Assembly: GCA_003445095.1 (NCBI GenBank)
Contig: DLVS01000414.1
Location: forward strand, 1-15,939
Reading direction: 5' to 3'
Length of the DNA stretch: 15,939 bases
Origin: Verrucomicrobiales bacterium
Lineage (GTDB): Bacteria > Verrucomicrobiota > Verrucomicrobiia > Limisphaerales > UBA9464
Position numbers and translations under genes: made by a program. Numbering within the stretch: position 1 is the first letter of the stretch; each line of letters starts with the position of its first letter. Positions 6,855 to 13,391 of this stretch are shown piece after piece. The notes beneath the pieces are model-generated. The model made no database searches. It was not told where the DNA came from and worked only from the letters and a program-made list of their open reading frames with translations.

Positions 6855-7508
6855 CCCGAACCGTCGTAGTCGCGGAGGGAACGACGCGCACTTTCCTTTC
6901 GCACCGTCGCGGCGAATCAACCGTCCTTCAACGACTCACGCGCGTCAGAAATCGGCGCTTCCTTCCGTCAGCGACTACGAGGTTTATGGTCTCGATTCAC
7001 GTCCAGATTTTGGAGGTCCAGACTTCCCCCGAACCGTCGTAGTCGCGGAGGGAACGACGCGCACTTTCCTTTCGCACCGTCGCGGCGAATCAACCGTCCT
7101 TTAACGACTCACGCGCGTCAGAAATCAGCGCTTCCTCCCGTCAGCGACTACGAGGTTTATGGTCTCGATTCACGTCCAGATTTTGGAGGTCCAGACTTCC
7201 CCCGAACCGTCGTAGCCGCGGAGGCGGCGACGCGCACTTTCCTTTCGCACCGTCGCGGGAAATCAACCGTCCTTCAACGACACGCGCGTCGGAAATCAGC
7301 GCTTCCTCCCGTGAGCGACTACGAGGTTCATGGCCTCGATTCACGTCCAGATTTTGGAGGTCCAGACTTCCCCCGAACCGTCGTAGCCGCGGAGGCGGCG
7401 ACGCGCACTTTCCTTTCGCACCGTCGCGGGAAATCAACCGTCCTTCAACGACACGCGCGTCGGAAATCAGCGCTTCCTCCCGTGAGCGACTACGAGGTTC
7501 ATGGCCTC
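6855..7508. repeat. Tandem array, about 3.8 units of a 171-173 bp repeat
   Basis: Four direct repeats start with CCCGAACCGTCGTAG at 6855, 7028, 7201 and 7372. Periods are 173, 173 and 171 bp; the shorter unit lost 2 nt in the ACGACTCACGCG segment. The fourth unit ends after about 137 bp at GAGGTTCATGGCCTC. Units 1-2 form one subtype, while units 3-4 form another and are identical over their shared length, so the last duplication is recent. Each unit holds inverted arms, TCGTAGTCGC near its start and GCGACTACGA about 100 nt later. The remaining 54 or so nt, from GAGGTTTATGG to the next unit, are absent after unit 4. Open frames across the array exist only because 171 is divisible by three; no start, homology or codon pattern supports a gene. 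Confidence 0.9.
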
Positions 7509-7611
7509 AAAAGTGTGGCCACGTGTGGAAATCGGGGCTGTCCTTGATCGCCTGAAGCGGGACGCCACAGCAGAAATCGAGCGTGGCGGTGATCAGTTTT
7601 CAACGGCGCTA

Positions 7612-7640
7612 GTTGGCAGGCGGGGGAACCGCCTGCCAAC
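7612..7640 (-). terminator. Perfect 12-bp hairpin downstream of the LPMO gene
   Basis: GTTGGCAGGCGG (7612-7623) pairs perfectly with CCGCCTGCCAAC (7629-7640) across a GGGAA loop. On the minus strand it starts 46 nt after the LPMO stop. No T-run follows on either strand, so it is not a standard intrinsic terminator. It may be an RNA-stabilising 3' structure or another dispersed palindromic repeat. The hairpin is certain; its role is not. Confidence 0.45.
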
Positions 7641-7685
7641 GTTGCGCCTCGTCCTTGGCGGACGCCACTGCGCTACTACGGCGCG

Positions 7686-8993
7686 CTACTTTAGGGTGAG
7701 GTTGGTCGGTTGCTTGATTGTCCCGCCTGGTTCGGCGTTGAAACCAAATTTCACAGAGGTTCCCGCCTTGAGTGACGAATTCCACGCGGCGTTGCGAATC
7801 GTGTAGCGGTTCCCGTCACGCGAGACGAGTTCGGCGTCCCAAAGAGTCGTGATGCGGTGAGGGAAATCAAATGTCACCGTCCACCCGCTCAAATTCCGAG
7901 TAGACGTGTTCTTAAGCGTCGCCTCGCCGGTGAACCCTGTACCCCAATTGCTCGTCGCTTTCACCTTGAGGGTTCCCGTCACGGGCGTCGTGTCCGGCGG
8001 AGGGAAGGTCGGCCCACACACTGGATCGGTTGGCTTTCCATTCACTGCAAATCCCGTTAGCTTCACCCCTCGGCCGGCCGCCGCCTGAAACCCGAAGGTG
8101 ACGGTCGCCCCCGGGGCGATTTGCCCGTTCCAATAGGCATTACCGAAATTGAACGTACCGCCGCTGAAACCACGGCTGACCGCGTCCCAGAAGTTTACAA
8201 TCGTTCCATTGAGTTGAAATGAGAGCGTCCACAGGTTGATCGTATTGGTGCCCGGATTGGTGAGGCGAATGGTTGAGACAAATCCGGTGTCCCAACGGCT
8301 GTCTTCTCGGCACTCGACGACCGGAGTGGGACTTGGCAATGGTGGTGGCGTCGTGCCACCGGGATTTCCATAACCGGTGCCGTCTCCGAAATCGACATCG
8401 CTCAACGAGAAGAATGCTTCACCAGCCGGATCGATCCGTTGCCAGATGACGTAAATCACGTGCTTCCCTGTGCGGGCGGGAAACACGGTGTCGAAGACGT
8501 AGGTGTTTCCCTCTTTGCGGGCATTTTGCGCGCCGTCCAAGGGCACAAGATCGGCCCAGCGCAAGGGTTGCGTAGGTTTCCAGTCTGGGCGTGAGATGTA
8601 CGCTTTGAAAAAGCTCGGATCGTGCGGCACATGAGCGGCGAACACCATGTGGAACGGACCGGGATTTACTGAAGTCGCCGGCCAATCTGAGCGCACCAAG
8701 TCTAGCCCGGCATACTTGGACCGGCCCGCGCTCGCGAGCTGACCGTCGGGAATCAGGGCCTGATAATTGTAGTCTGGAACCAGGCGATTGACCTCGGACC
8801 AATCGTAGAACGGTTGCGTTCCGCCTACGGCCAGAGCAGCCGTCGATGACGGACTTTTGGGAGTTTCCGGATTTTCGAGGAAGATTCGGTAAACCCGGCT
8901 CACGGGACTAAACATGGATCCGTGGCCCAATGCGGGAGTGCCGAGTGCCATCAGCAGAACGACAAGCCGCAGTATAGGTAACGTTTTCATCAT
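7686..8993 (-). CDS. Secreted AA10 lytic polysaccharide monooxygenase with two CBM2-like domains
   Basis: 435 aa from ATG 8993 (a second ATG directly follows). The signal peptide ends ...GTPALG, so cleavage leaves His24 as the mature N-terminus, as the copper histidine brace requires. The AA10 domain spans 24 to about 203: HGSMFSPVSR, second brace His121 in FAAHVPHDPSFFKAYIS, then HVIYVIWQRIDPAGEAFFSLSDVDF near its end, with a Phe (194 or 195) in the usual axial position. A Gly/Pro/Thr linker (about 203-225) leads to a first CBM2-like domain (226-326; Cys228 and Cys326 may form a disulfide), a short Pro linker, and a second one (about 336-435; NWGTGF, GWTVTFDF, no Cys). LPMOs oxidatively cleave crystalline chitin or cellulose outside the cell. 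The substrate is not fixed by sequence; CBM2 binds either polymer. The gene is monocistronic and convergent with the DUF2723 gene. Confidence 0.92.
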   Translation of the reverse strand: MMKTLPILRLVVLLMALGTPALGHGSMFSPVSRVYRIFLENPETPKSPSSTAALAVGGTQPFYDWSEVNRLVPDYNYQALIPDGQLASAGRSKYAGLDLVRSDWPATSVNPGPFHMVFAAHVPHDPSFFKAYISRPDWKPTQPLRWADLVPLDGAQNARKEGNTYVFDTVFPARTGKHVIYVIWQRIDPAGEAFFSLSDVDFGDGTGYGNPGGTTPPPLPSPTPVVECREDSRWDTGFVSTIRLTNPGTNTINLWTLSFQLNGTIVNFWDAVSRGFSGGTFNFGNAYWNGQIAPGATVTFGFQAAAGRGVKLTGFAVNGKPTDPVCGPTFPPPDTTPVTGTLKVKATSNWGTGFTGEATLKNTSTRNLSGWTVTFDFPHRITTLWDAELVSRDGNRYTIRNAAWNSSLKAGTSVKFGFNAEPGGTIKQPTNLTLK

Positions 8994-9236
8994 TAAACAA
9001 TACTAAGCTGGCAGCTCTACTGTAAGCTACCGATGCGCCTTTTGGGGTCAAGGGATGATCACTGGGATCACCGGCCATCGAACGCGCTCGACGGTTGCGC
9101 CGTGGTTACTCAGGGAGATCGTGTCGAGGAGAAGACGCAGTTGCAGTATGGCACAGCGAAGCCAGACGAAGGCGTCCGGCAGGTCAAAGCGGTCGGGCCG
9201 CTGCCGTATCAATTGTTGCGAAAGTACGTGCCGTTG

Positions 9237-9286
9237 CTTTGGAGTGCGCCGTCAAAGCGCAGTGACGACAGCGCTTTGGCTGCCGG
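9237..9286. repeat. REP-like palindrome, copy B
   Basis: TTTGGAGTGCGCCGT (9238-9252) matches copy A, and the similarity continues to GCGCTTT and CCGGAC at its far end. An internal inverted repeat, CAAAGCGC (9253-9260) with GCGCTTTG (9271-9278), forms an 8-bp stem with a 10-nt loop. Same orientation as copy A. Confidence 0.6.
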
Positions 9287-9332
9287 ACAACCGTAGAAAT
9301 AGTCGTCGCAGAATCCCAGTGTTTCGCGACGT

Positions 9333-9372
9333 TCCAAAGCGGAGTCGCGCTTCGCTGGCTTCCGCATTCCAT
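9333..9372. repeat. REP-like palindrome, copy C (inverted)
   Basis: The complement reads TGGAATGCGGAAGCCAGCG and ends CTCCGCTTTGGA, so both ends match copy B (TTTGGAGTGCG ... GCGCTTTGG) while the centre has diverged. It lies 47 nt from copy B in the opposite orientation, so the pair could form a larger cruciform. Membership is by eye and weaker than for A and B. Confidence 0.4.
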
Positions 9373-9517
9373 AGGATTCGCAACCCAAAACGCCCGAAGT
9401 CTCTGAAGGCACTTTCGCAACGATTGATAATTAAAGAGGTGATCGAGCTTCTCTCGCTCCATCTACCTCGTTGACCAGCGAATTGCGAAGAGGGTCTCAA
9501 CCCGTAGCTTTCGCGCC

Positions 9518-12223
9518 GTGAGCTCCGACCGTTCACCCGTCAGTGATTGGTTTGCGCGAACCTTTGAGGAGCCGACACCGGCTCAGGCGGCCGCGTGGCC
9601 GTTGATCCGCGCGGGTCACCACGCGTTGATTGTTTCGCCGACGGGTACGGGCAAGACGTTTGCGGCCTTTTTCGAGGTGCTCGATCAGCTGGCACGCGAA
9701 CACTCGGAAGGGAAGCTCACCGAGACCCTGCATGCGGTGTATGTCTCGCCCTTGCGCGCCTTGAGCTACGATCTGGAGAAGAACCTCCGCGGGCCGCTTC
9801 AGGCGATTTACGGTAGTGAAGCTCCGATTCGGGTCGGCTTGCGCTCAGGCGACACCGACCCCACCGAGCGCCAACAACAATTTGCTCGTCCGCCGCATCT
9901 ACTCCTGACGACTCCCGAAAGTCTGGCGTTGATGCTCAGTCAACCCAAGTGGTCACCCCATTTACGGGCGCTCCGCTGGGTTATCGTGGATGAGATCCAT
10001 GCTTTGGCAGACAACAAGCGCGGGACCCAACTCGCGCTCTGCTTGGAGCGTCTCGAAGCCCTAAAACAGGCAGGGGCCGACTCCGTTGCGGGCCCGTCCC
10101 TCCAAAGAATTGGCCTGTCGGCGACGGTGCATCCCTTGACCGAGATTGGACAATTCTTAGTGGGCACAGACCGCGACTGCCGCATCGTGGATGTCTCTGC
10201 GGCCAAGCAAATCGAGCTCGCGCTTTATTCGCCGCTCCAGAAAAACCCTTATCCGTTGGCCGGATTTAGCGGCGTCCGGATGATTCAAGACTTAGGACGG
10301 TTGGTGAAGAAGCACCGGACGACCCTAGTTTTTTGTAATACGCGGAGTGGTGCAGAGTCGGCGGCGTTTGGACTGAAGCAGGCTCACCCCGAGCTCGCCG
10401 ATAAAATCGAATGTCACCACGGGAGCTTGGACCGAGATGTCCGTTTGCAGGTGGAGGACCGACTAAAGCGTGGAGAACTTCGGTGTGTCGTTTGCTCGAC
10501 TTCACTCGAACTCGGCCTGGACATCGGTTCCATCGATTTGGTGGTCATGATGTCCACGCCCAAGGGAGTCTCCAAGGCGCTCCAGCGGACCGGCCGGGCG
10601 GGCCACAACCTGCGCGAAGTGAGTCGCGGACTGCTGATGGCGACGAACGTCAATGACCTCGTCGAATGTGCCGCGACAGCCCGACTCGCGAGGCGCGGGC
10701 ATTTGGATGCGCTGCGGATACCGGAGGCGCCCCTCGACGTGCTGGCGCAGCAGCTCATGGGAATGGGATGCCAAGGGGAAATGCCAATGGAAGCCGCCTA
10801 CCATCTCGTGCGACGGGCGTATCCATATCGGAATCTTCCGCGGGCCGACTTCGATGCCGTACTCCAGTTTCTGGCGGGCGGAGGCGCGTCGCTGCGGCAG
10901 CAATACGCGGAGTTGTTCGGCAAGATCGTCGCCGACGAAGCACGGGGAGTATTCGAGGCGCGTCCCGGCTCCGTGCGTCGCGATTTCCTTCAGAATGTCG
11001 GCACGATTCCCACAGATGGTGTCATCCGAATTCTACTGCGCCAGACTCAGCTTGGGACCGTTGAAGAATCGTTTCTCCGTCGGATCAAGATCGGCGACGT
11101 CTTCAGCCTGGGCGGGCGCGCGGTCCGACTGGACCGGGTGGGGACGATGGAAGCATGGGTCAGTCGGGCCGACGGTGCTACGCCAACCATTCCTCGGTGG
11201 GGAGCCAACAAAATGCCGCTGTCGAATCGCGTCGGTCAGGAAATCACTTCCTTTCGCTCCGAATTGAGGTCGCGAATCGAGGCGATGCCGTTTCGTCAGA
11301 CTCCCTCGCTCATCCCGTGGATTGCGGAGCGGTTGGAATGCTCTCCGGGGAACGCGACGGTGATTTTTCGCATGCACGCGGCGCAATGTTACGTCAGCGA
11401 AATTCCGACCGCGGAATTTCTGCTCGTCGAAGAGCTCAGGGCGGCGGTCGACCTAAAAGCAGAGCGACCTGACCGAGTGTCGGCCCGACGGCAACGCTCT
11501 CCTCTGGCGCGATCCGAGCTCCTGCTCGAATTCGCTCCCACCAAAGGACCGACACAGGCACGCCATTATTTTTTCCATTGTTTGATCGGTCGCGCCGCGA
11601 ATGACGCATTAAGTCGTGTGGTTGCCTTGCGACTATCCCGGCTCCGCGGCGGTAACGTGGTCGCTTCGCCGGATGACTATGGCTTCGTGCTCACCGTCGC
11701 GGAGCACCAGCGGATTTCTGAGGCGGACCTCGCGGGATTGTTCAACCCCGAAGGGCTCGCCGCTGAGTTGGAAACGTCGCTCGCCCGTTCCGATTTGCTC
11801 AAATATCACTTTCGCAATGCCGCCCAGACCGGGCTGCTCGTGTACCGAAACTATTTCGGAGAACATAAGTCTGTACGGAAGCTGCAATGGTCAAGCGAGG
11901 TCATCTTTAATGTATTGTCGGAGCACGAACCTGATCACGTGCTGCTCAGGGAAGCCCGACGCGACGCGATTCACTCGTTCCTCGATGTCGCGGGGGCGCT
12001 CCGATTCGCCGCGGAGTTGCAATCGTTGGGTGCGCCCGTCCGACTCCGTTCCGTGGAGCACGTGCCACCGTTGTCGTTCGGAATGTATGCGACCCAGATC
12101 AGAGAAGCGTTGCTGGTCGAGGATCCGCACGAAACGTTGGAACGGCTCTACCATCACTGGTGGAACCAGCTCGGGCACTCCACGGCCGAACTATTGGGCA
12201 CGGAGGCGAGCACTGCGGGTTAG
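9518..12223 (+). CDS. Lhr-type superfamily 2 DNA helicase (Lhr core)
   Basis: 901 aa from GTG 9518, close to the roughly 850-900 aa of bacterial Lhr cores. RecA1 carries the Q-motif region PTPAQAAAW (19-27), Walker A SPTGTGKT (40-47), TTPES (131-135), DEIH (158-161) and SAT (201-203). RecA2 carries LVFCNTRSGAE (270-280), HHGSLDR (300-306), a TSLELGLDIGSID motif V and the arginine-finger motif QRTGRAGH (356-363). The region after 370 fits the winged-helix and Lhr-specific domains, ending near residue 890. These ATP-driven 3'-5' translocases unwind DNA-DNA or RNA-DNA duplexes and are linked to repair; many bacterial cores sit beside a ligase or nuclease, absent here. No Shine-Dalgarno is visible before the GTG. 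A SecA or other DEAD-box identity is excluded by DEIH and the length. Confidence 0.9.
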   Translation: MSSDRSPVSDWFARTFEEPTPAQAAAWPLIRAGHHALIVSPTGTGKTFAAFFEVLDQLAREHSEGKLTETLHAVYVSPLRALSYDLEKNLRGPLQAIYGSEAPIRVGLRSGDTDPTERQQQFARPPHLLLTTPESLALMLSQPKWSPHLRALRWVIVDEIHALADNKRGTQLALCLERLEALKQAGADSVAGPSLQRIGLSATVHPLTEIGQFLVGTDRDCRIVDVSAAKQIELALYSPLQKNPYPLAGFSGVRMIQDLGRLVKKHRTTLVFCNTRSGAESAAFGLKQAHPELADKIECHHGSLDRDVRLQVEDRLKRGELRCVVCSTSLELGLDIGSIDLVVMMSTPKGVSKALQRTGRAGHNLREVSRGLLMATNVNDLVECAATARLARRGHLDALRIPEAPLDVLAQQLMGMGCQGEMPMEAAYHLVRRAYPYRNLPRADFDAVLQFLAGGGASLRQQYAELFGKIVADEARGVFEARPGSVRRDFLQNVGTIPTDGVIRILLRQTQLGTVEESFLRRIKIGDVFSLGGRAVRLDRVGTMEAWVSRADGATPTIPRWGANKMPLSNRVGQEITSFRSELRSRIEAMPFRQTPSLIPWIAERLECSPGNATVIFRMHAAQCYVSEIPTAEFLLVEELRAAVDLKAERPDRVSARRQRSPLARSELLLEFAPTKGPTQARHYFFHCLIGRAANDALSRVVALRLSRLRGGNVVASPDDYGFVLTVAEHQRISEADLAGLFNPEGLAAELETSLARSDLLKYHFRNAAQTGLLVYRNYFGEHKSVRKLQWSSEVIFNVLSEHEPDHVLLREARRDAIHSFLDVAGALRFAAELQSLGAPVRLRSVEHVPPLSFGMYATQIREALLVEDPHETLERLYHHWWNQLGHSTAELLGTEASTAG

Positions 12224-12551
12224 AGTGGGCGAATATTCCGGAGGGAAGGATGCTTCGAGGCCCACCCTCCGCTCTTATTCTTCCTCAATTGCCTGGAAGA
12301 CGACGAGCGAAAGGGTTGAAGGATGACACTAACTGGGCGTTCACCAGTTGCGCCAGTCGTACATGTCCTGCTCGCATTGAAACCGTGTTGTGCTGGGACA
12401 ACGTCGCCGGGCGCACAGACAACGGGCAGTCGCGAGGGCGGGGACGAAGTGTCCAGGTGCCTCCGTTGAACTTCGAATGCCTCGCTTCGCCTTGCTGCGG
12501 TAGTCGCGTTGATGACTTATCCAGAATTCGCCTTTTCGAGAGTTTCCAGGA
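12224..12551. other. Intergenic region before the sigma/kinase operon
   Basis: 328 nt without a credible gene. Near its start CGGAGGG (12239-12245) can pair with CCCTCCG (12265-12271), followed by CTCTTATTCTTCC: a weak candidate terminator for the helicase with a long 19-nt loop. Further on AACTGG and CCAGTT form a short hairpin near 12330-12350. The operon promoter should lie in the last 150 nt, but I could not identify -35 and -10 elements with confidence. Confidence 0.45.
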
Positions 12552-13373
12552 ATGGTCACCGCAGGACTAATGGCGGCTGGACCACTAGAATCGGGCGACG
12601 TTCGAGGGGAAGTCTCGTTCAAGACGACCCAGTGGAACTTGATTCGCGCGGCTGGAGGACTCGATCCAACGGAATCCCGAAAAGCCCTCGAAATGCTGTG
12701 CCGCGCCTACTGGTTCCCCGTATATGGGCACATTCGCCGAAGTGGCTTTGGACCGGAGCAAGCCAGAGATCTAACCCAAGGCTTCTTCGCTGAACTTCTC
12801 GAACGCAATCGAATCGGGCGTGCTGACCCCGACCGGGGCCGGTTCCGGTCGTTTCTCCTCGCCTCGGTGAATCACTTCCTCGGACACGAACGCGACCACC
12901 ACAACGCGCGGAAGCGGGGAGCCGGGCAAACCTTGCTGTCGCTTCAAGATGAAGATTGGGAGGGTCGATATGCGGTGTTGGCTTCCTCTGAGGCAGGGCC
13001 CGATGTTCAATTCGATTGTCGCTGGGCTCATGTAATTCTCGACCGCGTGCTCGCAGTGCTACGCCGAGAATTCGATGTGGCAGGACAGATTCGGAGGTTC
13101 GACACGCTCAAGACCTTTCTCGTCGGCGACCGCGGCGATCTGCCAATCGCCCGAGCGGCCGAGCGTTTGGGCATGAGTGAGGGGGCCGTAAAATCCGCGA
13201 TCCATCGGCTGCGAACCCGTTTCCGCGAACTCTTTCGTGACGAGGTAGCCCAAACCATTTCCGGGAGCGCCGACTTGGAGGATGAGATGCGCCATTTGAT
13301 TCGGTCACTGCGCGGGGCGGGGGAGTGGGATGTTGGTATAGGCGGCCCGTCCGCGTCGGTTGCCCCACCCTGA
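12552..13373 (+). CDS. Sigma-70 family factor (kinase-associated, ECF-like)
   Basis: 273 aa from ATG 12552; an in-frame ATG at 12570, with AGGA 5 nt before it, is an equally good start and would remove six residues. FKTTQWNLIRAAGG (23-36) and CRAYWFPVYGHIRRSGFGPEQARDLTQGFFAELL (50-83) form an atypical sigma-2 region, with DPDRGRFRSFLLASVNHFLGHERD next. An acidic spacer follows, then a C-terminal helix-turn-helix (about 196-235): LPIARAAERLGMSEGAVKSAIHRLRTRFREL, a sigma-4 recognition unit. This longer type is common in Verrucomicrobia and Planctomycetes, where it often precedes a Ser/Thr kinase. That is exactly the case here, with an 18-nt gap, so the kinase probably controls this factor or shares its regulon. 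The mechanism is inferred. Confidence 0.85.
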   Translation: MVTAGLMAAGPLESGDVRGEVSFKTTQWNLIRAAGGLDPTESRKALEMLCRAYWFPVYGHIRRSGFGPEQARDLTQGFFAELLERNRIGRADPDRGRFRSFLLASVNHFLGHERDHHNARKRGAGQTLLSLQDEDWEGRYAVLASSEAGPDVQFDCRWAHVILDRVLAVLRREFDVAGQIRRFDTLKTFLVGDRGDLPIARAAERLGMSEGAVKSAIHRLRTRFRELFRDEVAQTISGSADLEDEMRHLIRSLRGAGEWDVGIGGPSASVAPP

Positions 13374-13391
13374 GCCGAACCCACGCCGAAG

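Larger units (their letters stand above)
6688..7685. other. Repeat-rich intergenic region without a gene
   Basis: Almost 1 kb lies between two convergent genes, the DUF2723 gene (stop 6685-6687) and the LPMO gene (stop 7686-7688). It is filled by the REP-like copy at 6754-6828, the 173-bp tandem array, and a hairpin-rich tail from about 7600 with GTTGGCAGGCGG and short GGCGG/CCGCC motifs. I see no ORF with recognisable protein features and no tRNA-like or rRNA-like fold. Confidence 0.75.
8994..9517. other. Intergenic region between divergent LPMO and helicase genes
   Basis: 524 nt with no credible gene: the open frames here lack starts with context, recognisable domains or consistent codon use. 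It must hold the LPMO promoter (minus) and the helicase promoter (plus). The AT-rich stretch next to the LPMO start, with TTAGTATTG about 10 nt from ATG, is too close to be a normal -10, so I could not place either promoter. The middle contains two REP-like repeats and a GGTCAAAGCGG fragment that may be part of a third. Confidence 0.6.

Noticed and set aside
7141..7437. Minus-strand 98-aa open frame with an internal protein repeat
   Set aside because: It lies inside the tandem DNA array, and its repetition comes from the 171-bp period being divisible by three. It has no domain and no start context.
6855..7508. CRISPR array
   Set aside because: The repeated unit is 171-173 bp with no variable spacers of 25-45 bp; it is a plain tandem repeat.
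9033..9474. Possible degraded transposase or small gene in the gap before the helicase
   Set aside because: The Arg/Ser-rich translations match no transposase motif I know, and the region is explained by REP-like repeats.
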